Below are positions 1-9,535 of a DNA stretch of 50,002 bases, piece by piece (the stretch's first letter is position 1; every line of letters begins with the position of its first letter). The notes under the pieces are model-generated. The model had not been told where the DNA came from. It worked only from the letters and a program-made list of their open reading frames with translations, and searched no databases. Location: assembly GCA_902826815.1 (NCBI GenBank), contig CADEGF010000024.1, positions 41,762 through 91,763 on the forward strand, read 5' to 3'. The stretch comes from an uncultured Mycobacteriaceae bacterium. GTDB taxonomy: Bacteria; Actinomycetota; Actinomycetes; Mycobacteriales; Mycobacteriaceae. The position numbers and the translations under genes were made by a program.

Positions 1-81
1 CGATGCTAGCGATATCGGCCCACGTAGACTGGGGTTCAGCCAAAAGCCCATCCCCCAGCTGACACCCCGAATCGGAGTGCC

Positions 82-2964
82 TTGCTCGTCGTCCTTTTCG
101 CCCACGCGGTCGCCACCGCGGCAGCCCCCCTGCTCGTGTATCGGTGGGGCCGACGGGCGTTCTACCCGCTGGCGCTCGTTCCGCTCGGCTCCCTGGTCTG
201 GGTGGCGCTGAACTGGCCGGAGCGCGGCCAGGCCCGCCACCTCAGCCTGTCCTGGGTGCCCGAGCTGTCGATGGACATCACGCTGCGGTTCGACGCACTC
301 GCGGCGATCATGAGCGTGCTGGTGCTCGGCATCGGCGCGCTCGTGTTGTTCTACTGCGCCGACTACTTCCACCACCTCGACGGGAAAATCGAGAAGCGGC
401 TACCCAGTTTCGCCGCCGAGCTGGTCGCGTTCTCCGGAGCCATGTTCGGCCTGGTGGTCAGCGACAACATGCTGGTGCTCTACGTGTTCTGGGAGCTCAC
501 CACCGTGCTGTCCTTCCTGCTGGTCGGTCACTACGCCGAGCGCGCAAGCAGCCGCAAGGCCGCCGTCCAGGCACTGCTCGTCACCACCGCGGGCGGGCTG
601 GCGATGCTCGTCGGCATCGTCATCCTCGGCACCGTCTCGGGCACCTACCTGCTGTCTGAGCTCATCGCGGCACCGCCGACCGGGCTTGCGGTGTCGATCG
701 CGATCGTGCTGGTTCTCATCGGCGCACTGGCCAAGTCGGCGATCGTGCCGATGCACTTCTGGCTACCGGGCGCGATGGCCGCACCGACCCCGGTCAGCGC
801 GTACCTGCACGCGGCGGCAATGGTGAAGGCGGGCGTCTACCTCGTCGCGCGGATGGCGCCCGGCTTCGCCGACTCGCCGCCGTGGCGGCCGATGGTGATC
901 ACGCTCGGCGTGGTGACCGTGCTGCTCGCGGGTTGGCGGGCGGTGCGCGAATACGACCTGAAGCTGATCCTGGCGTTCGGCACGGTGAGCCAGCTCGGCT
1001 TCATCATGGTGATGGTCGGCGCGGGCGGCAGCGACATGATGCTGGCGGGCCTCGCGCTGCTGTGCGCGCACGCCATGTTCAAGGCCGCACTGTTCATGGT
1101 CGTCGGCATCATCGACCACACCACCGGCACTCGCGACATCCGCAGGCTGGCCTGGCTGGGACATGCCAGCAGGCCGCTGCTTGTCATCGCCATCGGCGCG
1201 ACCGCGAGCATGGCGGCACTGCCGCCGTTCCTCGGCTTCGTCGCCAAGGAAGCCGATTACGAAACCCTCTTGCACAGTGAGGCTTTGGGGCATGCCGCGC
1301 CGTTCGTGTTGGGCGCGATCGTCGCGGGCTCGGTGTTCACCACCATCTACAGCCTTCGCTTCCTGTGGGGTGCGTTCGCGAAGAAGGGCCGGGCCGAGCC
1401 GAGTAAGCGGGTCGCCCAAATGCACGCTGCGCCTGCGACATTTCTCGCCCCGCCCGCCATCCTCGCCGCGGCGGGCCTGCTGTTCGGGCTGTGGCCGTCG
1501 CCGCTCGACAACGCCCTCGACACCTACGCCGACACCGTCTCAGGAGGGGGTGACTACGAGCTCGCCCTCTGGCACGGCTTCAATCTGCCGCTGCTGTTGT
1601 CGGCGGTCGTGCTGGCGATCGGCACCGCGGCGTTCTTCGTTCGGTCACGGCTGCCGCGAAACAGGAGAATGTATCTGCCCCTTGGCAACGCCGACCGCAT
1701 CTACGACGCGGTGATCCGCGGGCTCGACGTCGTTTCGGTCCGGCTGACCGGCACGACCCAGCGGGGTTCCATCCCGGCCACCCAGTCGGTGATCCTGGCC
1801 ACCCTCGCGATCGTGCCAGTGGTGGTGCTGGCGCTAGGGGCACGCGACCGGCCCGAGTTCGCGTTGTGGGGTTCACCGATCCAGGTGATCGTCGGTGTGC
1901 TGATCCTGGCAGCCGCGGTCGGCGCGACCGTGATGCGCAACCGGCTGGCCGCCGTGCTGCTCATCGGCGTCACCGGCTACGGCTGCGGTGCCATCTACGC
2001 GTTCCACGGCGCACCCGACCTTGCCCTGACCCAGTTCCTGGTGGAGACCCTGACGCTGGTCATCTTCGTGCTGGTGCTGCGTACGCTGCCCGCCGAGTCC
2101 GACCGCACCAACATCCGCAGGCACCGGCTGCCGCGAGCGGCGCTGGCGCTGGCCGTCGGGGCGAGCGTCACCGCGCTCGCGGCGTTCGCGATGGCCGCCC
2201 GCACCGGTGTCCCGATCGCGGCGCTGCTGCCCGACGCCGCCTACCACCGTGGACACGGTGCCAACACCGTCAACGTGCTGCTGGTCGACATCCGGGCCTG
2301 GGACACCCTGGGCGAGGTCTCTGTGCTGGTGGTCGCCGCCACAGGGGTGGCGTCAATGGTGTTCCGGCACAGGCGTTTCGGTGCCGCACCGCGCGTCGCC
2401 GACGCCGGCCAGCCTGATAGCGGGCCGATCGGCGCGGTGACGAACAGCCCAGCCGCACGTGATACCACCTGGCTGCGCGGCAGCGACCTGCGCCATCCGC
2501 AGTACCGATCGCTGGTGCTCGAGGTCGCGACCCGGCTGATCTTCCCGCTCATCATGGTGGCATCGGCATACTTCTTCTTCGCAGGCCACAACACCCCCGG
2601 CGGCGGCTTTGCAGGCGGGCTGACCGCCGGTCTCGCGCTGGTGCTGCGGTATCTCGCGGGCGGTCGTTACGAACTCGGGGAGACGCTGCCGCTGGATGCA
2701 GGCAAGATCCTCGGCACCGGCCTCGCTCTTTCGGCGGGCACCGCGGTGGCCTCGCTCTTCCTCGGCGCACCGGCGCTGTCATCGGCGGTGCTGCAGTTCG
2801 ACGTTCCGGTGCTGGGGCACATCAAGCTCGTCACCGCGTTGTTCTTCGACCTCGGCGTGTACCTGATCGTCGTCGGCCTGGTCCTCGACGTGCTGCGCAG
2901 CCTCGGCGCGCGGGTGGACGTCGAGATGGCCGAACAACGAGCCGCGACGGTGATGCCGCGATGA
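82..2964 (+). CDS. mrpA: Mrp Na+/H+ antiporter subunit A with fused MrpB domain
   Basis: Large polytopic membrane subunit (960 aa) of the multi-subunit Mrp cation/proton antiporter, related to the NuoL/ND5 subunits of complex I. The core proton-antiporter domain spans roughly residues 60-400, including KSAIVPMHFWLPGAM and the following PTPVSAYLHAAAMVKAG. An MrpA C-terminal segment lies near 615-675 (GAPDLALTQFLVETL). Residues from about 810 to 950 look like MnhB (FFFAGHNTPGGGFAGGL), so MrpB is fused to the C-terminus, which fits the absence of a separate mrpB. The start is TTG with GGAG at 74-77; no better in-frame start is visible downstream before conserved sequence. The gene heads a six-gene operon and overlaps mrpC by ATGA. 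Confidence 0.93.
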   Translation: MLVVLFAHAVATAAAPLLVYRWGRRAFYPLALVPLGSLVWVALNWPERGQARHLSLSWVPELSMDITLRFDALAAIMSVLVLGIGALVLFYCADYFHHLDGKIEKRLPSFAAELVAFSGAMFGLVVSDNMLVLYVFWELTTVLSFLLVGHYAERASSRKAAVQALLVTTAGGLAMLVGIVILGTVSGTYLLSELIAAPPTGLAVSIAIVLVLIGALAKSAIVPMHFWLPGAMAAPTPVSAYLHAAAMVKAGVYLVARMAPGFADSPPWRPMVITLGVVTVLLAGWRAVREYDLKLILAFGTVSQLGFIMVMVGAGGSDMMLAGLALLCAHAMFKAALFMVVGIIDHTTGTRDIRRLAWLGHASRPLLVIAIGATASMAALPPFLGFVAKEADYETLLHSEALGHAAPFVLGAIVAGSVFTTIYSLRFLWGAFAKKGRAEPSKRVAQMHAAPATFLAPPAILAAAGLLFGLWPSPLDNALDTYADTVSGGGDYELALWHGFNLPLLLSAVVLAIGTAAFFVRSRLPRNRRMYLPLGNADRIYDAVIRGLDVVSVRLTGTTQRGSIPATQSVILATLAIVPVVVLALGARDRPEFALWGSPIQVIVGVLILAAAVGATVMRNRLAAVLLIGVTGYGCGAIYAFHGAPDLALTQFLVETLTLVIFVLVLRTLPAESDRTNIRRHRLPRAALALAVGASVTALAAFAMAARTGVPIAALLPDAAYHRGHGANTVNVLLVDIRAWDTLGEVSVLVVAATGVASMVFRHRRFGAAPRVADAGQPDSGPIGAVTNSPAARDTTWLRGSDLRHPQYRSLVLEVATRLIFPLIMVASAYFFFAGHNTPGGGFAGGLTAGLALVLRYLAGGRYELGETLPLDAGKILGTGLALSAGTAVASLFLGAPALSSAVLQFDVPVLGHIKLVTALFFDLGVYLIVVGLVLDVLRSLGARVDVEMAEQRAATVMPR

Positions 2965-3431
2965 CGGCCTTCCTCGTTCCGCTCGTGCTGATCGGCGGCC
3001 TCACCAGTGTCGGGGTCTACCTGCTGCTGGAGCGCGGCCTGACCCGAATGCTGTTGGGGCTGTTGTTGATCGGCAACGCCGTCAATCTGTTGATCCTCAT
3101 TGTGGGTGGCCCGTCGGGGAACCCACCGGTGCGCGGCAGGATCAGCAACGGCCAGACCGCCACCGCCGACCCGTTGGCGCAGGGGATGATCCTCACCGCG
3201 ATCGTGATCAGCATGGGCATCGCCGCCTTCATACTGTCGCTGATCTACCGGACCTACCAGCTGACGACCGACGAAGCGGTTGCCGACGATCCCGAGGACA
3301 CCCGCGTCGCCCACCTGTCAGACGAGGAGCTCGCCGCCCTCGACGAGGCAAGGCCGACGCCCGTTGTCTCCCTCGACACCGACGAACCCGACGAGCTGGA
3401 CGCACTGCCGGGGCTGGAGGGCTCGCGGTGA
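2961..3431 (+). CDS. mrpC: Mrp antiporter subunit C (NuoK-like)
   Basis: Small NuoK-like membrane subunit (156 aa) of the Mrp antiporter. Three transmembrane segments can be seen: residues 5-25, 30-50 (LLLIGNAVNLLILIVGG) and 75-95. The motif after the second segment, DPLAQGMILTAIVISM, is typical of MnhC/MrpC. The last 50 residues are a strongly acidic, probably cytoplasmic tail (many D/E), longer than in bacillar MrpC. The ATG overlaps the mrpA stop (ATGA), and the end overlaps mrpD by GTGA, so translation is likely coupled along the operon. Confidence 0.93.
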   Translation: MTAFLVPLVLIGGLTSVGVYLLLERGLTRMLLGLLLIGNAVNLLILIVGGPSGNPPVRGRISNGQTATADPLAQGMILTAIVISMGIAAFILSLIYRTYQLTTDEAVADDPEDTRVAHLSDEELAALDEARPTPVVSLDTDEPDELDALPGLEGSR

Positions 3432-5029
3432 GCACTTCTACGGTGTTGACTCCGCTGCCCGTGCTGATCCCGTTGATCGCATCGGCCGCAACGCTGGTCG
3501 CCGGTCGCCGACCCCGGCTGCAACGAACCATCGCGCTGCTCGCATTGTCGGCGGTGGTCGCGGTGTGCGCGGCTCTGGTGTATTACGCCGACCGCGAGGG
3601 CACGATCGCAGTGCATATCGGCGGCTGGGGACAGAGCGTGGCCGGAATGGGCCCGCTGGGTATCACCCTTGTGGTGGACCGGCTTTCGGCGCTGATGCTC
3701 GTCGTCTCGTCGATCGTGCTGCTCACCGTGGTGTTCTACGCCATCGGTCAGGGAATCAGGGACGGCGACGACCGCCAACCCGTTTCGATCTTCCTGCCCA
3801 CCTATCTCGTGCTCTCGGCAGGCGTGTGCAACGCGTTCCTGGCGGGTGACCTGTTCAACCTCTTCGTCGGGTTCGAGGTGCTGCTGGCGGCGAGCTTCGT
3901 GCTGCTGACCATCGGGGCGAGCGCCGAGCGCGTTCGGGTCGGCATCTCCTACGTGATGGTCTCGATGGTGTCGTCGGTGATCTTCCTGATCGGCATCGCG
4001 CTCATCTACGCGGCTACCGGCACGCTCAACATGGCTGAGGTCGCCGTCCGGATGGACGGGGTGGCGGCGGGTACCCGTAGCGCCATCTTCGCGGTGCTGC
4101 TCGTCGCGTTCGGCATCAAGGCGGCGGTCTTCCCGCTGTCGTCCTGGCTGCCTGACTCCTACCCGACCGCCCCCGCGCCCGTCACCGCGGTTTTCGCCGG
4201 CCTGCTGACGAAAGTCGGTGTCTACGCGATTATCCGGTCGCATACGCTGCTGTTCCCGAACGGCGGGCTGGACCGGATGTTGATGGTGGCGGCGTTCCTC
4301 ACCATGATCGTCGGCATTCTCGGCGCCATCGCGCAGAGCGACATCAAACGGCTGCTGTCCTTCACCCTTGTCAGCCACATCGGCTACATGGTGTTCGGCG
4401 TCGCGCTGTCCAGCGAGCTCGGTCTGTCGGGTGCAATCTATTACGTCGCGCACCACATCCTGGTGCAGACGGCGCTGTTCCTTGTCGTCGGCCTGATCGA
4501 GCGACAGGCGGGCGCGTCCACGCTTCAACGGCTCGGCGGCCTCGCGGCGGCGAGCCCGCTGCTGGCATTCGTGTTCGTCATACCCGCGCTCAATCTCGGT
4601 GGCATACCGCCGTTTTCCGGCTTCGTCGGCAAGGTCGCGCTGCTGGAAGCGGGCGCTCAGAATGGTTCCGTGCTGGCCTGGCTGCTTGTCGGCGGCAGCG
4701 TGGTGACCAGCCTGCTGACGTTGTACGTGGTGTCCCGCGTCTGGACGTTGGCGTTCTGGCGCACGCGCACGGACGCGCCGGAGGGCGATGTCGCCTCGGC
4801 GGCACCCTCGGTGCTACTCGACGACACAGAGGACATCCTGCTCGCCGAACGCACGGACGTCGGACGGATGCCGGTGGGCATGCTGGTGCCTACCGGGGCG
4901 CTGATCGCCGTCGGGCTCACGCTCACTGTGCTGGCGGGCCCCATCGTCGCCTACAGCGATCGCGCTGCCGCCGAAGTTCTTGACCGTGACCAATACATCT
5001 CTGCCGTCCTCGGAGAGGGGGCGCGATGA
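3428..5029 (+). CDS. mrpD: Mrp antiporter subunit D (NuoM/NuoN-like)
   Basis: Polytopic membrane subunit (533 aa) homologous to NuoM/NuoN and MnhD. Hallmarks are VGFEVLLAASFVLL in an early helix and the conserved stretch with FGIKAAVFPLSSWLPDSYP followed by TAPAPVTAVFAGLLTKVG, which holds the lysine of the proton path. A further conserved segment is SDIKRLLSFTLVSHIGYM. The GTG start overlaps the mrpC stop, and the 3' end overlaps mrpE by ATGA. With MrpA it forms the pair of antiporter-like subunits of the complex. Confidence 0.94.
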   Translation: MSTSTVLTPLPVLIPLIASAATLVAGRRPRLQRTIALLALSAVVAVCAALVYYADREGTIAVHIGGWGQSVAGMGPLGITLVVDRLSALMLVVSSIVLLTVVFYAIGQGIRDGDDRQPVSIFLPTYLVLSAGVCNAFLAGDLFNLFVGFEVLLAASFVLLTIGASAERVRVGISYVMVSMVSSVIFLIGIALIYAATGTLNMAEVAVRMDGVAAGTRSAIFAVLLVAFGIKAAVFPLSSWLPDSYPTAPAPVTAVFAGLLTKVGVYAIIRSHTLLFPNGGLDRMLMVAAFLTMIVGILGAIAQSDIKRLLSFTLVSHIGYMVFGVALSSELGLSGAIYYVAHHILVQTALFLVVGLIERQAGASTLQRLGGLAAASPLLAFVFVIPALNLGGIPPFSGFVGKVALLEAGAQNGSVLAWLLVGGSVVTSLLTLYVVSRVWTLAFWRTRTDAPEGDVASAAPSVLLDDTEDILLAERTDVGRMPVGMLVPTGALIAVGLTLTVLAGPIVAYSDRAAAEVLDRDQYISAVLGEGAR

Positions 5030-5559
5030 GAGGTCGCCTGTTGCGGGTGTGGGTGCTCTGCTGGCTGATGTTGGTCTGGGTGCTGCTGTGGGGCAAGGCT
5101 TCTCCGGCGAACGTCATCGGCGGTTTTGCGGTGGCCTTGGTGATCACGCTGCTGTTACCGCTGCCCGCGGTACCCGTCGAGGGACGGCTGCATCCTCTGT
5201 CGCTGCTGCGATTGATCTCCTACGTGGGCTATAAGTTGGTGCAGTCGTCCCTTCAGGTCGCCTGGCTCGCGATCAAGCCGGGACCGCCCCCGCTGACCGC
5301 GGTGCTGCGCGCCCGGCTGTCGATCAAGTCGGATCTGGTACTGGCTCTGGCCAGCAACATCTTGACCATCATCCCCGGCTCGATAGTGCTGGAGATCGAC
5401 CAGGAGCGGCGGGTGATCTACGTCCACGTGATCGATGTCGGCAACGACAAGACCGTCGCCGGCTTCTACAGGCAGGTCGCACAGATCGAACGTTTCTTGA
5501 TCGCGGCGTTCGAGCGCGACGCGGACTGGCAGCCGGCTGGCGCGAAGGAGGATGCGTGA
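5026..5559 (+). CDS. mrpE: Mrp antiporter subunit E
   Basis: MnhE-type subunit (177 aa). Hydrophobic helices lie near residues 5-25 and 28-48. The rest is a conserved cytoplasmic region with LRARLSIKSDLVLALASNI, then LTIIPGSIVLEID and VIYVHVIDVGNDK, the usual MrpE signature of a Thr-(hydrophobic)-Pro-Gly-(Ser/Thr) turn. Start ATG overlaps the mrpD stop (ATGA) and the end overlaps mrpF (GTGA). MrpE is needed for assembly of the Mrp complex in characterised systems. Confidence 0.92.
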   Translation: MRGRLLRVWVLCWLMLVWVLLWGKASPANVIGGFAVALVITLLLPLPAVPVEGRLHPLSLLRLISYVGYKLVQSSLQVAWLAIKPGPPPLTAVLRARLSIKSDLVLALASNILTIIPGSIVLEIDQERRVIYVHVIDVGNDKTVAGFYRQVAQIERFLIAAFERDADWQPAGAKEDA

Positions 5560-5843
5560 CGCCCGTCTGGATCATCGCCGCCGTCATGCTGACCGCGGCC
5601 GCGGTGACCGTGATGTTCCGGATCCTTGCCGGGCCGAGCACGTTGGACCGCATCGTCGCGCTCGACACCCTGGTGGCCGTGACGATGTGTTCGATCGGCA
5701 CCTGGGCCGCCTTCAGCCTGGACACCACCGTCACCTACGCACTCAGCGCGCTCGCGCTGATCAGCTTCGTCGGCTCGGTGAGCGTGGCACGGTTCCGGGT
5801 GCCCGACATCCGCCGCAGGCGCGCAAGCAGGTATCCGCGATGA
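5556..5843 (+). CDS. mrpF: Mrp antiporter subunit F
   Basis: Small subunit (95 aa) with three transmembrane helices. The conserved MrpF segment RILAGPSTLDRIVALDTLV joins helices 1 and 2, and GSVSVARF lies near the C-terminus, followed by a short basic tail. The start is GTG within the GTGA overlap with mrpE; the stop overlaps the ATG of mrpG. Length and position (E-F-G order) agree with the family. Confidence 0.92.
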   Translation: MTPVWIIAAVMLTAAAVTVMFRILAGPSTLDRIVALDTLVAVTMCSIGTWAAFSLDTTVTYALSALALISFVGSVSVARFRVPDIRRRRASRYPR

Positions 5844-6193
5844 ACATCCTCGACGTCGTGACCGCGGTGCTCGTGCTCAGCGGTTCCACGCTGGCACTCA
5901 CCGCCGCGATCGGTGTCGTCCGCTTCCCCGACACGCTGTCGCGCATGCACGCGGCGACCAAACCGCAGGTGCTTGGCCTGCTGCTGGTGCTGGTCGGCGC
6001 CGCCATCCGGCTGCGTGGCAATGTGGACATCGGCATGCTGATCCTGACCGGCATGTTCACCATGATCACCGCGCCGGTCGTCGCCAACCGGGTGGGACAA
6101 CTGGCATACCGCGAGCAGAACCTTCACGACCTGCTCGTCGAGGACGAACTGTACGGGGACAGCAAAGAAGGCGGGACGAATGGCGAGAACTGA
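5840..6193 (+). CDS. mrpG: Mrp antiporter subunit G
   Basis: MnhG/PhaG-type subunit (117 aa), last of the Mrp operon. Conserved features are GVVRFPDTLSRMHAATKPQ between helices 1 and 2, and GMFTMITAPVVANRVG near the third helix. The open frame extends upstream to 5552, but that part only shadows mrpF in another frame. ATG 5840 overlaps the mrpF stop as ATGA and is the sensible start. The last 14 bp overlap the start of the methyltransferase gene, so that gene may be read as part of the same transcript. Confidence 0.92.
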   Translation: MNILDVVTAVLVLSGSTLALTAAIGVVRFPDTLSRMHAATKPQVLGLLLVLVGAAIRLRGNVDIGMLILTGMFTMITAPVVANRVGQLAYREQNLHDLLVEDELYGDSKEGGTNGEN

Positions 6194-7073
6194 CGACGAC
6201 TCCTGGGACATCACCGAAGGTGTCGGCGCGACCGCATTGGGCGTGGCGTGGGCACGGTCTCAGGAGGCTACGGCGGCGTCTCCGTTGTTCACCGACCCGT
6301 ACGCCGAGGTGTTCGTCGAGGAGGCGATCGCGCGCGGCTGGCAGTTGCCGCAACGTCACATCGCAGAGCGGATCCGGTCGATAGCCGGCTACGCCGCATC
6401 GCGTACCAAGTGGTTCGACGAGTTCTTCATCGCCGCGGGCGCGGCGGGCATCGAGCAGGCGGTGATCCTTGCCGCGGGCCTGGACGCCAGGGCGTGGCGG
6501 CTGCCGTGGAACGACGGAAGCACCGTCTACGAGATCGACCAGCCGAAGGTGCTCGCGTTCAAGACCGAGACTCTGCACAATCGCGGATCCGACCCCGCGA
6601 TTCGCTATGTACCGGTGCCGGTCGATCTCCGGCAGGATTGGCCGAAGGCGTTGCGAGAGGCCGGCTTCGACCCGAGCGAGCCGACCGCTTGGGCAGCCGA
6701 GGGGCTACTTCCCTACCTGCCGGCCGCCGGTCAGGATCTGCTGTTCGAACGCATCGCCGAACTCAGCGCCAGGGGCACCCGGGTCGGGGTGGAATCCTTC
6801 GGCGGCGGGTTCTTCAACGAAGAGTATCTGGCGAGCCGTCGCGAACAGATGCGCCGGCTGCGGGAAGAAGCGGGCGCGACAGACGACGACGCACCCGATG
6901 TCCAGGATCTGTGGTACGTCGAGGACCGCACCGATCTGCGCGACTGGTTTTCCAGCCGAGGGTGGGAGGTGTCTGAGGTCGACGCCGCGGACCTGATGCA
7001 GAGGTACAACAGGCCGACGACCGAGGACACCACGCCCCGAACGGTTTTCCTCGAAGCGAGGCTGACCGACTAA
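6180..7073 (+). CDS. Class I SAM-dependent methyltransferase, mycobacterial TIGR00027 type
   Basis: 297-aa protein of the large mycobacterial family of putative S-adenosylmethionine-dependent methyltransferases (distantly related to leucine carboxyl methyltransferases). The SAM site is seen as ILAAGLDARAWRLPW (about residues 98-112), followed by VYEIDQPKVLAFK, whose acidic residue would bind the ribose. Family landmarks near the N-terminus are GVGATALGVAWAR and AASRTKWFDEFF; the later conserved block is WAAEGLLPYLP. The substrate is unknown for most members. ATG 6180 lies inside mrpG. Its stop converges with the LON-domain gene, sharing 4 bp, so no terminator fits between them. Confidence 0.9.
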   Translation: MARTDDDSWDITEGVGATALGVAWARSQEATAASPLFTDPYAEVFVEEAIARGWQLPQRHIAERIRSIAGYAASRTKWFDEFFIAAGAAGIEQAVILAAGLDARAWRLPWNDGSTVYEIDQPKVLAFKTETLHNRGSDPAIRYVPVPVDLRQDWPKALREAGFDPSEPTAWAAEGLLPYLPAAGQDLLFERIAELSARGTRVGVESFGGGFFNEEYLASRREQMRRLREEAGATDDDAPDVQDLWYVEDRTDLRDWFSSRGWEVSEVDAADLMQRYNRPTTEDTTPRTVFLEARLTD

Positions 7074-7705
7074 TCGCCTGACAGCTGAAACTCGACCAAG
7101 GCGCTGACGGTCTCGACGGCTTCCCGCAGCGCCGCCACCCGCGCAGCGACGGTCGGCGCGGCCAGCACCGAATAGCGGTCGGCCTGCCCCATCGGAAGAC
7201 GGGCTGTCAACGCGTACAACCACATTGCCGCATCGGGCGCCGCATCGGCTCCCGCCACGATGTCGCGCCCGCTGACCTCCGCGCCGCGGGCAGCGGAGAT
7301 CCGCTCGAACAGCGCGACCATCCGGTCTTCGATGTCACGGATGGGCTCGGCGCCGACCGGTTCACCCGGCTCGTCGGGCCACAGCTCGAACGCAGCGCGC
7401 GGATACGGGTTGTCGGGTTGCCATTCCAGCACCCGGATCCGCTCGGCCATCACGCAGTTGAGCCGGTATCGGCCGTCGCCAAAATCGGCGACCTCGGTGA
7501 TGTGGGCCATCGTTCCGACGTCGCTGCGGGCGTCGCCGCCACCCACCTCGCGGCCCGCCGCGATCAGCACGACTCCGAACGCCGGGTCGTCCATCTCGAG
7601 ACAGTCGGCGACCAGGGCGGAGTACCGCGGTTCGAAGATCCGCAGCGGCAGCTCCTCACCCGGCAGCATCGCCCTTTCGAGCGGAAACATCGGGAGCGTC
7701 GCCAC
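7070..7705 (-). CDS. LON peptidase substrate-binding domain protein (Rv0434-like)
   Basis: Stand-alone N-terminal LON (PUA-like) domain protein of 211 aa with no protease domain. Landmarks: MFPLERAMLPGEELPLRIFE at the N-terminus, PRYSALVADCL, then FGVVLI and a conserved VGTMAHI. The open frame runs further upstream inside the ligase gene, but GTG 7705 lies 2 nt after the ligase stop and begins directly before the conserved domain, so I chose it. It is the last gene of the minus-strand series DUF3263 - Rv0431-like - sodC - ligase - LON, the same order I recall for Rv0430-Rv0434. The biochemical role of these proteins is not established. Confidence 0.88.
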   Translation of the reverse strand: MATLPMFPLERAMLPGEELPLRIFEPRYSALVADCLEMDDPAFGVVLIAAGREVGGGDARSDVGTMAHITEVADFGDGRYRLNCVMAERIRVLEWQPDNPYPRAAFELWPDEPGEPVGAEPIRDIEDRMVALFERISAARGAEVSGRDIVAGADAAPDAAMWLYALTARLPMGQADRYSVLAAPTVAARVAALREAVETVSALVEFQLSGD

Positions 7706-7707
7706 AG

Positions 7708-8838
7708 CTAGATGTCCAGTTCGCCGATCAACGCGTCGACGACGGCGCGCAGGTCGCCGTCGTTGTCCTCGGCTATGCGCCGCTGCCGCTGATAGGACGC
7801 GCCCTGGGCGCAGATGGCGGCGACGGCTGCCAGCTCGCCGGCACAGCCAAGCGATTTCGCCACCGGCTCGAGCCGGTTCAGCAGCTCGTCGATGTCCTCG
7901 GTGACCAGCCTTTCGTTGCTGTCGGCGTCGAGGATGATCACCGCGTCGAGGCCGTAGCGCGCTGCCCGCCACTTGTTTTCCTGCACATGCCACGGCGGCA
8001 TGGTCGGAAGCTCTTCGCCCGCGTCCAGCCTGCGGTCAAGGTCGACGATCAAGCAGTGTGTCATTGCGGTGAGCGCACCGAGCTCATGGAGGTTGGAGAC
8101 GCCGTCGAAGATACGCACCTCCACGGTGCCGAGATGCGGGGAAGGCCTGATATCCCAACGGATCTCGTTCATATGGTCGATGATGCCGGTCTTCTTCTGG
8201 TCGTGTACGAAACCCTCCCACTGCGCCCATGTCTGGAAGTGGAACGGCAGGCCCGCCGTCGGCAGCTGCTGGAACATCATCGCCCGGTTGCTCGCGTATC
8301 CGGTGTCCCCGCCGTCCCAGTACGGCGACGACGAGGACAACGCCAGCAGGTGCGGATAGTGGTTCAGCAGGGAGGTGACGATCGGCATCACCTTGTGCGC
8401 GGACGAGATACCGACGTGCACGTGCACACCCCAGATCAACATCTGGCGGCCCCACCACTGGGTGCGCTTGATCAGCTCCGCGTATCGCGGAGCGTCGGTC
8501 AACTTCTGCGCGGACCATTTCGCGAAGGGATGGGTGCCCGCGCAGAACAGCTCCATTCCGCGGTCGTGCACGACTTGACGGGCGGGTATCAGAGTGGTGC
8601 GCAGGTCGTCCATCGCCTGTCCGGCGTTCTCGCAGATACCGGTGACGACCTCGACCGTGTTGCGCAGCAATTCCTTGTGCACGCGCGGGTTCTCACCGAT
8701 CTCGGCGATCACCGCGGCCGCCTCGTTGCTCAGGTCCCGCGTCTCAGCGTCGACGAGAGCGAACTCCCATTCGACACCGACGGTCGGCCGGGCGGACCCG
8801 GCGAAATCTATCCGACTGCTAACCGGTGCCGATAACAC
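7708..8838 (-). CDS. Carboxylate-amine ligase / glutamate-cysteine ligase type 2 (YbdK family, Rv0433-like)
   Basis: 376-aa ATP-dependent carboxylate-amine ligase of the GCS2/YbdK family. YbdK has weak gamma-glutamylcysteine ligase activity; the true product in mycobacteria is uncertain because mycothiol, not glutathione, is the main thiol. Motifs: [12 protein letters not shown] (substrate/metal Glu), [30 protein letters not shown] with paired His, and [13 protein letters not shown]. The GTG start lies within the last 20 bp of sodC; no strong ribosome site is visible, so coupling is likely. The alternative is a slightly later GTG before SSRIDF. Confidence 0.9.
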   Translation of the reverse strand: MLSAPVSSRIDFAGSARPTVGVEWEFALVDAETRDLSNEAAAVIAEIGENPRVHKELLRNTVEVVTGICENAGQAMDDLRTTLIPARQVVHDRGMELFCAGTHPFAKWSAQKLTDAPRYAELIKRTQWWGRQMLIWGVHVHVGISSAHKVMPIVTSLLNHYPHLLALSSSSPYWDGGDTGYASNRAMMFQQLPTAGLPFHFQTWAQWEGFVHDQKKTGIIDHMNEIRWDIRPSPHLGTVEVRIFDGVSNLHELGALTAMTHCLIVDLDRRLDAGEELPTMPPWHVQENKWRAARYGLDAVIILDADSNERLVTEDIDELLNRLEPVAKSLGCAGELAAVAAICAQGASYQRQRRIAEDNDGDLRAVVDALIGELDI

Positions 8839-9526
8839 CGCACGCGACCCGCTTCCCGGCGTCGCCGGTGGCGAGCGTGGTCTGGTCTGGAGGCGGAGCG
8901 CCGTTGGTCTGCTGGTAGCGCTCCGCCGGAATGTTGGCGAAGTTGTCGGCCTTCTCGTGAATGATGATCGACGTCTTCGCGCCGGCCTCCAGATCCTCCG
9001 CGGTGAACGCGTCGGTCGTCGTCACCAACTCCGCGGTGCCGTCCTCACGCACCTGAAGCGAGGTGAGGTCGCCGCTCGCCGGATGCCCGCTGTGGCCCGG
9101 AGCCTGGAAATGCGCTCCTGCGGAGTCGAAGTCACCCGGCTCACCGCCGGTCGGCGCGACCGAGTTGGGTTCGCACTTACCGACGGAGTGGATGTGCAGC
9201 CCGTGGAAGCCCGGCGTGAGCTGACCCGAACCGGTCGAGCGCACCGTCACGGTCACATAGCCGCTGGAGAAGGCGAAGTCCGCGGTGGCCACGGTGGTGC
9301 CGCTGGCGTTCTTGAGTTGCGCGGTGAGCTTCTCCCCTGAGGGCGCGGCTTGTCCCTCGCCGCCGCTCTCGGTCCCGGTAGTCGGCGCGGGCGACCCGGT
9401 CCACACCGACGGTGTGGTGCCCGGCTGCGACGCCACCGGCTCGTAGGGGGTACAGGCACTCAACGCGAGTGCGGGGATGGCGAACAGGGTGGCTAGGGTC
9501 AGCGTCTGCGCACGCATGGCAAGCAT
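8819..9526 (-). CDS. sodC: Cu(,Zn) superoxide dismutase lipoprotein
   Basis: Exported superoxide dismutase (235 aa). Residues 1-25 form a lipoprotein signal with lipobox LSAC (Cys25), followed by a Pro/Thr/Gly-rich linker. The catalytic domain includes [16 protein letters not shown] (two Cu-ligand His and a disulphide Cys), [19 protein letters not shown], and [14 protein letters not shown]. The C-terminal [13 protein letters not shown] has the arginine that guides superoxide and the second Cys. M. tuberculosis SodC is known to work without zinc, and this sequence resembles it. Start ATG 9526; a second Met three codons later (9517) is also possible. It acts in the cell envelope against extracellular superoxide. 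Confidence 0.95.
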   Translation of the reverse strand: MLAMRAQTLTLATLFAIPALALSACTPYEPVASQPGTTPSVWTGSPAPTTGTESGGEGQAAPSGEKLTAQLKNASGTTVATADFAFSSGYVTVTVRSTGSGQLTPGFHGLHIHSVGKCEPNSVAPTGGEPGDFDSAGAHFQAPGHSGHPASGDLTSLQVREDGTAELVTTTDAFTAEDLEAGAKTSIIIHEKADNFANIPAERYQQTNGAPPPDQTTLATGDAGKRVACGVIGTG

Positions 9527-9535
9527 GCCGTGAGC

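Noticed and set aside
29-58. CTGGGG/CCCCAG inverted repeat upstream of mrpA
   Set aside because: 6-bp arms with an 18-nt loop in GC-rich DNA are likely by chance; no T-run or regulator link.
3254-4528. Long minus-strand open frame opposite mrpC/mrpD
   Set aside because: His/Asp/Gln/Arg-rich antisense composition typical of GC-rich shadows; the plus strand carries a clear MrpD.
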